Assembly: GCA_964443885.1 (NCBI GenBank)
Contig: CAYUES010000006.1
Span: 1 to 37,283 of the forward strand
From: OMIS01 sp964443885
GTDB taxonomy: Bacteria; Patescibacteriota; Microgenomatia; UBA1400; PJMF01
Length of the DNA: 37,283 bases
Direction: 5' to 3'
Shown here: piece by piece, positions 30,750 to 37,283 of the stretch
Numbering within the stretch: position 1 is the first letter of the stretch
Layout: each line of letters begins with the position of its first letter
Made by a program: the position numbers and the translations under genes
Notes under the pieces: generated by a model
What the model was told of the DNA's origin: nothing
The model's input: the letters and a program-made list of their open reading frames with translations, nothing else
Databases searched by the model: none

Positions 30750-31235
30750 TTATTCTGTATAGCGAAGTTCAACTTGTGCCTCTGGGAAACCTTCCAGAGG
30801 AATGTTTTTTATACGTTTTACATCATATTTAAAAAGGGTAGGGTGTTTGTATACCTTCAACCAATGCCCAAGATAGTCGAGGAAGTAGCTTTCAATGCCA
30901 CCACCAAAATTTGGATCGTAACCGGTAAAGTCTATTTCAAGCCGATGGATACGCAGATCTTCTATTTTATGGTCTTTAGGATCTGGATAGATGCCAATTT
31001 CAATCCGACCAATAATTGTCTGTTCTCGATATTCATGGTAGTTAATTAACTCCCAGTCCTGAGTAATCAGTAACGTTGTTTTGCGTGCATCTTTAATTTC
31101 TTCAGCTTGCACAATCATCTCTCGAAGTGTAAGCCCATGTTTTTGTTCTGTACGGTATGTTTCAGCATCCATAGCCTGAACAGAAGCGGGCTCATATTCT
31201 TTATGGAGTGCAGAAGTAGGGTCAAAAGAGGTCAT
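30750..31235 (-). CDS. hypothetical protein (161 aa)
   Basis: No family recognised. It has no signal peptide. Acidic N-terminal helices (LTLREMIVQAEEIKDARKTTLLI) precede alternating strands (WELINYHEYREQTIIGRIEIGIYP, RIHRLEIDFTGYDPNFGGGIESYFLDYLGHWLKVY). The compact strand pattern suggests a single soluble domain. TATAAT on the minus strand (31252-31247) lies 11 nt before the ATG. It is convergent with the HD gene, 41 nt away. Confidence 0.65.
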   Translation of the reverse strand: MTSFDPTSALHKEYEPASVQAMDAETYRTEQKHGLTLREMIVQAEEIKDARKTTLLITQDWELINYHEYREQTIIGRIEIGIYPDPKDHKIEDLRIHRLEIDFTGYDPNFGGGIESYFLDYLGHWLKVYKHPTLFKYDVKRIKNIPLEGFPEAQVELRYTE

Positions 31236-31253
31236 ATTGGAGGGTGATTATAG

Positions 31254-31402
31254 CACGAGAAGAGCGTGTTATTGTATCGAAATATGTCAAGGAAGCTGCA
31301 AATGTAGGTGGTGTACTGCAAGGTTGGCTTGGAAAAACCCAACTTTACAATTGTGAGCCAACCATATAGGCTATCAAGTAGCTATGTTTGAAAGTTCTCG
31401 TG
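31254..31402. repeat. structured 303-nt gap upstream of glyA (nested inverted repeats)
   Basis: The 31236-31538 gap has no gene. Its left part is bounded by CACGAGAA (31254-31261) and TTCTCGTG (31395-31402), an 8-bp inverted repeat. Inside lies GGTTGGCT/AGCCAACC (31322-31329 with 31356-31363). A small RNA or structured leader is possible. No terminator U run is seen, and glycine-riboswitch motifs were not found. The remainder up to glyA shows only its promoter. Confidence 0.35.
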
Positions 31403-31523
31403 ATTAAAGCACGTTTTATCTACCTCACCGCCTTTTCTACTGCCCGCTGCTAGACAGCCAGTTTTTGTCGTAGTACAACTCTAGTAGTTGTCTACACATC
31501 GAATAGTTTCTATACGTAAAAAA

Positions 31524-31529
31524 TATAAT
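31524..31529 (+). promoter_or_regulatory. -10 box of glyA (leaderless)
   Basis: TATAAT with a 9-nt gap to the ATG at 31539. It lies upstream of the likely start and within a spurious in-frame TTG extension. Confidence 0.6.
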
Positions 31530-31538
31530 AAAGGCCAC

Positions 31539-32849
31539 ATGAGCGATCCAATTTTTAAGTTAATAACCCAAGAAGAAAAACGTCAAACCGAGATGATTGG
31601 TTTGATTCCATCAGAAAATAATACTTCTCCAGAAGTTTCAGCAGTCTTGAGTACGTGCTTGTCCAATAAGTATGCCGAAGGCTACCCGGGACGCCGCTAC
31701 TATGAAGGCAACCAAATTGTCGACCAGATCGAACAAGCGGCGATTGATCGAGTTAAAGAGCTATTTAAAGTGCCGTACGTCAACGTCCAGCCATATTCTG
31801 GTAGTCCTGCCAACTTTGCAATTTACTTTGCACTGATGAAGCCAGGCGAGACGTTGATGGGCTTGAAGCTCTCGATGGGCGGCCATTTAACCCATGGGCA
31901 TCCAGATGTGACTGCTTCTGGCCGATTCTATAACTCGGTCCAGTATGGTGTAACTGAAGACGCGCGGATTGATTTTGCTGAAGTTGAAGCCTTAGCAAAA
32001 AAACACAAGCCAAAAGTGATCGTGGCGGGCAATACTGCCTATCCGTTTAAGCTCGATTTTGCAGAGTTCAGACGAATTGCTGATCTGGTGGGAGCTTGGC
32101 TGGTAGCTGATATTTCGCACGTGACTGGTTTAGTGATCGGGGGAGAGCATCCAAACCCGGTGCCTGAAGTGGACGTGATTATGAGTACCACTCACAAGAC
32201 GTTCCGCGGTCCTCGGGGGGCGATGATTATGGTCACACCGCGTGGCCTCAAGCGGGATCCTGACCTGGGTAAAAAAATTGATTCAGCAATTATTCCGGGG
32301 CTGCAAGGTGGTCCGCACAATGCAACAAGTGCGGGAATCGCGGTGGCGGCGGCAGAAGCTGCCAAGCCTGGGTTCAAGAAATATGCCCAACAAATTCGTA
32401 AAAATGCCGATGCCATGGCGGCTGAGTTTCTCAAAAACGGCATTAGCTTGGTAGGGGGAGGAACCGAGACGCACTTGATGGTGATTGATTTAACACCATC
32501 TGGGGTCAGTTTGGGGACGCAAGTTGCATTTGCGATGGATGTAGCGGGTATTTATGCCAATCGAAATACGGTGCCAACTGAAAAAGGCTCGCCATTTTAT
32601 CCGTCAGGCATTCGGGTCGGGACGCCGCTCGTTACCACTCGCGGCATGAAAGAGAAGGAAATGCGCCAAATTGCCCAGTGGATTGTCCAAGTTATCGAGC
32701 ACGTCAAATCAGAAACGCTCCCAACCGACCCCAAGGCACGTCAGACTTTCTTGAAAGACTTCCGCAAACGAGCCTTGGCAGACAAAACCCTACTCAAGAT
32801 TCGCAAAGAAGTCAAAGCAATGGCGACTAAGTTTCCGCTGTTTAAGTAG
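31539..32849 (+). CDS. glyA: serine hydroxymethyltransferase
   Basis: A 436-residue canonical SHMT with GLIPSENNTSPEV, NKYAEGYPGRRYYEG (residues 43-57), NVQPYSGSPANFA, MGGHLTHG, DISHVTGL, and the PLP lysine K220 in STTHKTFRGPRGA, then PGLQGGPH and SGIRVGTPLVTTRGM. It converts serine and tetrahydrofolate to glycine and 5,10-methylene-THF. The ATG at 31539 is chosen because the upstream TTG (31488) lies before the -10 box. It is 2 nt from the NlpC/P60-like gene. A divergent paralogue lies at 1088. Confidence 0.97.
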   Translation: MSDPIFKLITQEEKRQTEMIGLIPSENNTSPEVSAVLSTCLSNKYAEGYPGRRYYEGNQIVDQIEQAAIDRVKELFKVPYVNVQPYSGSPANFAIYFALMKPGETLMGLKLSMGGHLTHGHPDVTASGRFYNSVQYGVTEDARIDFAEVEALAKKHKPKVIVAGNTAYPFKLDFAEFRRIADLVGAWLVADISHVTGLVIGGEHPNPVPEVDVIMSTTHKTFRGPRGAMIMVTPRGLKRDPDLGKKIDSAIIPGLQGGPHNATSAGIAVAAAEAAKPGFKKYAQQIRKNADAMAAEFLKNGISLVGGGTETHLMVIDLTPSGVSLGTQVAFAMDVAGIYANRNTVPTEKGSPFYPSGIRVGTPLVTTRGMKEKEMRQIAQWIVQVIEHVKSETLPTDPKARQTFLKDFRKRALADKTLLKIRKEVKAMATKFPLFK

Positions 32850-32851
32850 CT

Positions 32852-33406
32852 ATGTTTTCAGTAGAACACATTGGACTAGCTGAAGGGTCACTTCAATACG
32901 CTAAAGTAGTTGGGCCGACCTATGATGGTTTAACTCTGGAGGAAATCGAAAGTGTAGGGCTGAACTGTCAATTATTTGCGCACTGGGTGTTGGAAGAGTT
33001 GTGTTTGCTGTCTTTGCCTAAAGAGTATCTTTCAAGTCATATCTGGGCAGATACGCGGTTTTTACGAGGGATTGATTTTGCTACGGAAAGACCGCAAATT
33101 GGGGATATTTTGTTTTTTTATAAAGATCCAGTTGCGAAGCAAATGGATTTACATATTGCTGTGGTAGTAGATAAAAATGAAGTAGGGCAGGCACAGCTTT
33201 TACACTGTATTAAACGAAAAGATCCTGCAGATCCGAGCGTGGTGGTATGGACGTTGCAAGACTTTGCGCAGAGCAAAATGAACGGTCATTTTTACGGTGG
33301 ACGGAGAGTTGTTACGCAAAAATCACTTGCAGAATTTGATTTAGAAGATTTTGACGATCCAACGAGGCAGGTTTGTGCGATTCCGTTCCCGGAGCAAAAC
33401 GCGTAA
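32852..33406 (+). CDS. NlpC/P60-like Cys-His hydrolase
   Basis: A 184-residue protein with a papain-like pattern: nucleophile C39 in LNCQLFAHWVLEEL, the GDILFF strand (residues 84-89, family GDLVFF), general base H101 in DLHIAVVV and possible third residue H118 in LLHCIKR. NlpC/P60 enzymes cleave peptidoglycan peptides, but no signal peptide is present, so it may act in the cytoplasm on cell-wall peptides or have another substrate. The C-terminus is acidic. It is tightly coupled to glyA (2-nt gap). Confidence 0.65.
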   Translation: MFSVEHIGLAEGSLQYAKVVGPTYDGLTLEEIESVGLNCQLFAHWVLEELCLLSLPKEYLSSHIWADTRFLRGIDFATERPQIGDILFFYKDPVAKQMDLHIAVVVDKNEVGQAQLLHCIKRKDPADPSVVVWTLQDFAQSKMNGHFYGGRRVVTQKSLAEFDLEDFDDPTRQVCAIPFPEQNA

Positions 33407-33508
33407 CTCGAGGAAGAAAAAAGTTGCAACTAATCGATTGTGGAGTAGAATAAAGCTGTGTCTTCGTGTGAATTTATCATACAAATTGACGAAGGCAGAA
33501 AGGTACTC

Positions 33509-33736
33509 ATGATAAATCAAGAAACCAGACAGAACGAACTCGGCACCTATGGAAGAGTGACGCCACTTGATAAATTTGCCCATGCAGTGGCTAAAGCACT
33601 GGGAGCCACAGATCCTGGTAAATTGCCAGAAATTACTAGTTTAAATTTAACAAAAACTGCAGATTCTACCGCAGATACGGCAGCTACTTTTAGCGTCCCA
33701 GATGTTGCTGGTAAACAAAATGTTGATCGCGAATAA
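33509..33736 (+). CDS. small hypothetical protein (75 aa, start uncertain)
   Basis: No family recognised. Two starts compete. The ATG at 33509 (MINQETRQNELG) has AAAGG 5 nt upstream. The GTG at 33458 gives 92 residues and lies 6 nt after TAGAAT (33446-33451), with TTGCAA as a possible -35. The body (TPLDKFAHAVAKALGATDPGKLPEI) is helical and the C-terminus is Thr/Asp-rich and disordered. It is convergent with the FkbM gene. Confidence 0.45.
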   Translation: MINQETRQNELGTYGRVTPLDKFAHAVAKALGATDPGKLPEITSLNLTKTADSTADTAATFSVPDVAGKQNVDRE

Positions 33737-33754
33737 CACTCCGTTTGACTCGAG

Positions 33755-34450
33755 CTACTCACGCACCGCTTCAATCATTTCTAGTTGGCGCGGTGCGTGA
33801 AACCGTTCTTTTTTATCTTCATGGGTGACCGTGTAGCCTTGGGCTTTCAAGAACGTAATAAACTGTTCACGATTCTGATTGGTCGTGGTATGAAACTCAC
33901 AGATAATATGCGCAACTTTTGCCAGATTATTTCGAGCTTCAAGCAAAACAGACTGCTCAGCTCCCTCAATATCTATTTTCAATAAATCAATTGGTTTACC
34001 AATATTTTCAAGCACTTTAGTAAGTGAAAGTGCTGGTACTGCCAGGCTAGCAGTCTTCTGTGAGCCATTCCAGGCATTTTCGTGAAAAGAAGCGGTACTA
34101 AACCAGTTGAACTCGGTATCGGCATACAAGGTCTTTTCGGTGCCTGATCCAGCGGAAAGAGCGGCATTAATGAGCGTTACATCCTCGATATAGTTCTCAG
34201 CAATATTTTTCTGTAAAATCTTGAAAGAAGCTGGATGTGGTTCAATTGCGGTAATCTGTGCCGCGGGATACAGTTTTTTGAAGTACAAAGTAGCTAAGCC
34301 AATATGGGCGCCTGCATCAATGATAACTGGCGCGGGATTTTCAGTTTCAAAAAAATAAATGTGATGCGTGAAAATCTCTTGTTTAATTCGTTGCGCTTCT
34401 TCACGATTTTCACAGTAAAAGATAAAAGGGTCGATAGGTATCTGTTCCAT
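33755..34450 (-). CDS. FkbM-family SAM-dependent methyltransferase
   Basis: A 231-residue protein with the FkbM pattern: VIIDAGAHIGLATLYFKKLYP (SAM motif I, about 41-61), TAIEPHPASFKILQKNI (motif II), and IDLLKIDIEGAEQSVLLEA with the family KIDIEGAE signature. FkbM-type enzymes methylate hydroxyls of sugars or natural products; here a cell-surface glycan is a possible target, but this is inference. The TAGAAT -10 box on the minus strand overlaps that of nfo. The ATG lies 9 nt after it. Confidence 0.88.
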   Translation of the reverse strand: MEQIPIDPFIFYCENREEAQRIKQEIFTHHIYFFETENPAPVIIDAGAHIGLATLYFKKLYPAAQITAIEPHPASFKILQKNIAENYIEDVTLINAALSAGSGTEKTLYADTEFNWFSTASFHENAWNGSQKTASLAVPALSLTKVLENIGKPIDLLKIDIEGAEQSVLLEARNNLAKVAHIICEFHTTTNQNREQFITFLKAQGYTVTHEDKKERFHAPRQLEMIEAVRE

Positions 34451-34458
34451 ACTTATGG

Positions 34459-34465
34459 TATTCTA
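34459..34465. promoter_or_regulatory. overlapping bidirectional -10 elements (FkbM / nfo)
   Basis: The plus-strand TATTCT (34459-34464, extended TGgTATTCT) and the minus-strand TAGAAT (34465-34460) overlap by five base pairs. Gaps to the starts are 8 nt (nfo, 34473) and 9 nt (FkbM, 34450), giving two leaderless messages from one A/T core. Confidence 0.6.
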
Positions 34466-34472
34466 CACAAAT

Positions 34473-35405
34473 ATGACGAGAAAAATCGGTGCACATTTAT
34501 CTGGTGGTGGCGAAGGACTGCATAAAGCTGTCGAGAAAGCAGCCGAGATCGGTTGCAATGCCTTACAAGTTTTTTCAGGTAGTCCGCGTATTTGGCAGCG
34601 CCGTTCAATTGAGGCTGTTGTCACGCCAGAGTTTTTTGCTGCCCGCGAAAAACTGGGTATTTCACCAGTCATAACCCACGCGTTGTACTTGGTTAATCTA
34701 GCGAGCGATAAGCCAGAAAATCTTGAAAAATCATTCAAATCCCTCAAGTACGAACTTGAGTTTGATGCGGCAATTCAGGGTGGGGGAGTAGTCGTTCATG
34801 TCGGTAGCCACCAGGGTCGGGGTTGGGAAAGTGCTCGTGACCAAGTGGTGGAGCTGATCAGTGATTTGCTCAAGCAAACACCTGAGAATTCTTGCTTTTT
34901 AATTGAAAACGCGGCTGGCCAAAACGGCAAAGTCGGTGACGATTTTCGTGAAATTAAAGAAATTTTAGAGCGGGTAGAGAGTGCTGGAAAGTTTGTGAGT
35001 AAGGGTCGAATTGGTTGGTGCATGGATACTTGTCATGCCCATGCCTCAGGTTATTATTTAGGAACAGTCGCACCAGAGTTGAGTTCCGATGGTATCAAGG
35101 AAAAAGATCTCAAAAATTCACACCGCCGTGGTGCGTTATCTGCTGCTGAAACAATTACCGCCAATGGTTTGTGGGACACCCTCAAGTGTATTCACACCAA
35201 TGACAGTAAAGATCCATTTGGCAGTGGGCGCGACCGTCATCAAAACCTGGGTGATGGCTTAATTCCCCTGGCAGACATGAAGTATTTCTTGAATTTACCT
35301 GAGGTGCAGGCCATACCGATGATCTTGGAAGTGCCCGGCATTGCTGAAGAAGGCCCTGATGCAGAGAATGTTTCACGCTTAAAAAAGCTGGTGGGTGTTG
35401 AGTAG
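34473..35405 (+). CDS. nfo: endonuclease IV
   Basis: 310 residues from the ATG at 34473 (MTRKIGAHLSGGGEGLHKAVEKA); the ATG at 34455 lies before the -10 box. The TIM-barrel metal ligands are visible in HVGSHQGRGW, LIENAAGQ, WCMDTCHAHASGY, HTNDSKDPFGSGRDRHQNLGDG and ILEVPG. The enzyme cleaves abasic sites and 3'-blocked ends with three zinc ions in base-excision repair. It is transcribed from a promoter shared back-to-back with FkbM and ends in a terminator. Confidence 0.96.
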   Translation: MTRKIGAHLSGGGEGLHKAVEKAAEIGCNALQVFSGSPRIWQRRSIEAVVTPEFFAAREKLGISPVITHALYLVNLASDKPENLEKSFKSLKYELEFDAAIQGGGVVVHVGSHQGRGWESARDQVVELISDLLKQTPENSCFLIENAAGQNGKVGDDFREIKEILERVESAGKFVSKGRIGWCMDTCHAHASGYYLGTVAPELSSDGIKEKDLKNSHRRGALSAAETITANGLWDTLKCIHTNDSKDPFGSGRDRHQNLGDGLIPLADMKYFLNLPEVQAIPMILEVPGIAEEGPDAENVSRLKKLVGVE

Positions 35406-35427
35406 CAGAACCGTTTGGGACTGTGCT

Positions 35428-35456
35428 GGTAGTAGGCACGACTACGTACCGTTTTT
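35428..35456 (+). terminator. terminator after nfo
   Basis: GGTAGTAG (35428-35435) pairs with CTAC and TACC (35442-35450, one bulged G) around a GCACGA loop, followed by G and five T. It overlaps the end of the convergent gene. Confidence 0.65.
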
Positions 35457-37283
35457 AATTCAAACTATAACTAAAAGAAGCGCTGGTAAAGCCATCTATT
35501 TGGTGCGTTGGTGTTTCCACAGCAGTCTCCAGAATTTCTAGTTCTGCACGATTTGAATGAGAGAGAGTAACGAGATACAAGAGCAAGCCTTGCATTGGCA
35601 TCAGAGCCGAACGCAAGTGGCTGTGAATAGCTACAAATTCTTCTTTAATTTCGCTTTTATTGCGTAAAATATCGCCACTCAGTAGGATTCTCTCTGGAGA
35701 AGCAGTCGGCAAAAACAAATACTTTAGTAGACTAAAGTAGAGTTTTCTAACTTTTTCTTGCTGATCGGTATTTAAGTTTTCTGTTGCGCTTGTACTATCT
35801 TTAGAAGACTTAAGTTCAGCAAGCAGTTGGAAGTATTCATCGGCAGGAAGCGCCATATCTCGTTCAAGTTGTCCTGAACTATTTGTAAAGTACTCACCAA
35901 GCGGTTGATCACATGGTCCCATTGCTTTGCCGGTGACTGAATCTACATAACAGCCTTTGCCGGTTAGGTACTCAGGAGGAACATACCAAGTTTTGCCTTG
36001 TAAAGTGATTGGAACATACCGCTCAAGTTCGGTAATTTTCGTTTGGATTTCCGTTGAAGAAAGCTCGAGTATCCAAGGATTTTTAAGTTCAAACGATCCA
36101 TTTAAAGAACCACCAATTGGGTTTATATTGGAGATGTTTAATAGATTGTTTGGATTACCGACAATGCAATGAGCCAGGCTAGAAATTCTTTTGAAAGGTA
36201 GCTCTGCACTTAGCTGGGTAACAGTATTAAAAGCATGTATGGCATCTTTTTCTGTAGAGCCTAGCTTTTCACCACGATTTTCTTTGCAAACTGCTTCCCA
36301 GACAGGAACAATACTTTCTAGATTCAAGGTATAGGCAATTTGCTTTGCTGAATCATAATTAGTGGCATTATTTTCGACCCATTTATTTACTTCTTTACGA
36401 ACTAATCGGATAAGCACATCAAAAGCAGCAACTTTTTCTTGATGAGACAGGTTTGAAGTTGCAAGCGCTGTAAATTTTTTGGTACAGAATTTGCGAATAG
36501 TGAGGCTTTTTTCATTTGTGACAGTCTCACTGATTCTTGGGATCTGTGTATCAATGTTTACTGGCCACTTTTGTTTATTAAAGTGAACTTCAGAAATAAT
36601 CTTTTCAAGAGTAAAATGAGTGGGAAGATGCAAAAAATTAGAGATAATTGGCTGGGTATGATACCTGGCATGTTGAGTAGTGATTTGCTGAGGAAATCCG
36701 CCAGATTTTTCTAAAATCCTACCTTGTAGCGGTGGTAAATCAGCGTGTGAATCGTAGTTGCGGAACTCATAAAAAAGCACGCCAGTTTTAGTTTTTTCTA
36801 AAACATTTACGAAGACTTGGTTTTCTGCTTTTAAGCCTGGATAGAGCTCAGCTTCGCTACCGCGTGGGCTAATAAAGACAATTTTTTCACCGACTGTAAC
36901 TGCCGGATTAGCGATCCAGGCTTCGGCATACTTTGCTACTAAAAGTTCTAATTCCGCGCGCTCAAGGGGACGACCTTGAGCCTGCATCAGCTGCAAGAAA
37001 TTTTCAGCAATCTCGCTCATACTTTGGCTGTATCCATTCCGAATACCATTGGTGCCATATTCATAGCAGACTGACAATTTATTGAAACAGTGTTCATCGA
37101 GGAGAGACTCTAAATCAGGATCAAGCTGGGCATATACTTTTGCTTTGTCTTCATCAGAACTGGCAAGAGCAAAGGCATCAAAGTAGTTTTGTGAACTCCA
37201 AATATTAAATTCTTTAGTAGGTGAAAGTGCTTCTTTAGTGCGACTTACTGCAGTTTGTAAGTTTTCGGATAAACCGTGAAAAA
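35455..37283 (-). CDS. large hypothetical protein, 5'-partial at window edge
   Basis: At least 609 codons. The frame stays open past the TTG at 37077 up to the edge (residues such as FHGLSENLQTAVSRTKEAL and DEHCFNKLSVCYEYG), so that TTG is not the start and the N-terminus lies outside the window. No family is recognised. No signal peptide or membrane segment is seen in the visible part, which is charged and helical in the N-terminal half. Near the C-terminus it has YVPPEYLTGKGCYVDSVTGKAMGPCDQPLGEYF with two Cys. The gene reads into the nfo terminator region. Confidence 0.7.
   Translation of the reverse strand, partial: FHGLSENLQTAVSRTKEALSPTKEFNIWSSQNYFDAFALASSDEDKAKVYAQLDPDLESLLDEHCFNKLSVCYEYGTNGIRNGYSQSMSEIAENFLQLMQAQGRPLERAELELLVAKYAEAWIANPAVTVGEKIVFISPRGSEAELYPGLKAENQVFVNVLEKTKTGVLFYEFRNYDSHADLPPLQGRILEKSGGFPQQITTQHARYHTQPIISNFLHLPTHFTLEKIISEVHFNKQKWPVNIDTQIPRISETVTNEKSLTIRKFCTKKFTALATSNLSHQEKVAAFDVLIRLVRKEVNKWVENNATNYDSAKQIAYTLNLESIVPVWEAVCKENRGEKLGSTEKDAIHAFNTVTQLSAELPFKRISSLAHCIVGNPNNLLNISNINPIGGSLNGSFELKNPWILELSSTEIQTKITELERYVPITLQGKTWYVPPEYLTGKGCYVDSVTGKAMGPCDQPLGEYFTNSSGQLERDMALPADEYFQLLAELKSSKDSTSATENLNTDQQEKVRKLYFSLLKYLFLPTASPERILLSGDILRNKSEIKEEFVAIHSHLRSALMPMQGLLLYLVTLSHSNRAELEILETAVETPTHQIDGFTSASFSYSLN

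Noticed and set aside
31236..31538. Glycine riboswitch before glyA
   Set aside because: The characteristic conserved glycine-aptamer motifs are not present, and glyA seems to start right behind its own -10 box.
31488..31538. glyA start at the TTG 31488
   Set aside because: It lies upstream of the TATAAT box and adds 17 non-conserved residues; SHMT homology begins at MSDPIFKLI.
264..37077. UGA recoded as Gly as in Gracilibacteria
   Set aside because: All conserved genes are full length with UGA not needed as a sense codon; UGA is just rare as a stop.
35455..37077. TTG at 37077 as the start of the last gene
   Set aside because: The same frame stays open with protein-like content to the window edge, so the gene is 5'-truncated by the window.
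1..37283. CRISPR array, IS element or prophage
   Set aside because: No spaced direct repeats, transposase, integrase or phage structural genes were seen.

Overview
The window looks like chromosomal DNA from a Candidate Phyla Radiation (Patescibacteria) bacterium, most plausibly of the Microgenomates type; this placement is inferred, not proven. The reasons are compact genes, an rpsF-ssb-rpsR operon with no rplI after it, a bL31 without zinc cysteines, Thr/Pro-rich anchored surface proteins, many small uncharacterised proteins, and very many start codons only 5-10 nt behind a -10 hexamer (apparently leaderless mRNAs). The genetic code is standard, but UGA is the stop of only one of about 47 genes. 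GC content appears to be in the low forties percent. There is a 10-N assembly gap at 996-1005. No CRISPR array, IS element or prophage was seen.

Layout. 1-2305: small protein, GNAT acetyltransferase, cupin and a divergent SHMT-like PLP enzyme. 2377-4813: ychF, then the rpsF-ssb-rpsR operon with a well-formed S6:S18-type leader, closed by a strong terminator. 4923-9090: unknown protein, S41 (Ctp) protease, zinc ribbon, HtrA protease, unknown protein. 9129-11585 (minus strand): two unknown basic-tailed proteins, bL31 and RF1. 11659-13497: HAD phosphatase and an enlarged cytidylate-kinase-like protein. 13534-15491 (minus): a small membrane protein and hisS, with a complete ribosome-mediated attenuator between them. 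15555-19348: anchored Thr/Pro-rich protein, M29 aminopeptidase (minus), MazG-like pyrophosphohydrolase, small protein, RlmI-like methyltransferase. 19298-22697 (minus): Ig-like anchored protein, DUF5666-like protein, M24 peptidase, HD protein. 22809-24970: UlaG-like hydrolase and dnaB. 25036-28399: small membrane protein, tRNA-Leu(CAA), small protein, YdjM-like membrane protein, Lgt-like protein with an eroded active site, lspA, RluA-type pseudouridine synthase. 28498-33736: phosphoribosyltransferase, HD protein behind a structured leader, unknown protein, canonical glyA with an NlpC/P60-like gene, small protein. 33755-37283: FkbM methyltransferase and endonuclease IV (nfo) fired from overlapping divergent promoters, then a large unknown gene running off the right edge.

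The most interesting element is the hisS leader (15116 down to 14999, minus strand). A -10 box sits 6 nt before the ATG of a 16-codon peptide, MTTIVVTTSHHHHSLA, with four consecutive His codons. After its stop comes a 9-bp antiterminator stem that competes with a 7-bp GC-rich terminator followed by a U run. This is a textbook His-sensing attenuator in front of a histidyl-tRNA synthetase gene, apparently on a leaderless transcript. Information processing (hisS, prfA, ychF, dnaB, ssb, ribosomal proteins, tRNA-Leu) and envelope proteolysis or lipoprotein handling (Ctp, HtrA, LspA, Lgt-like) are the two main functional themes.
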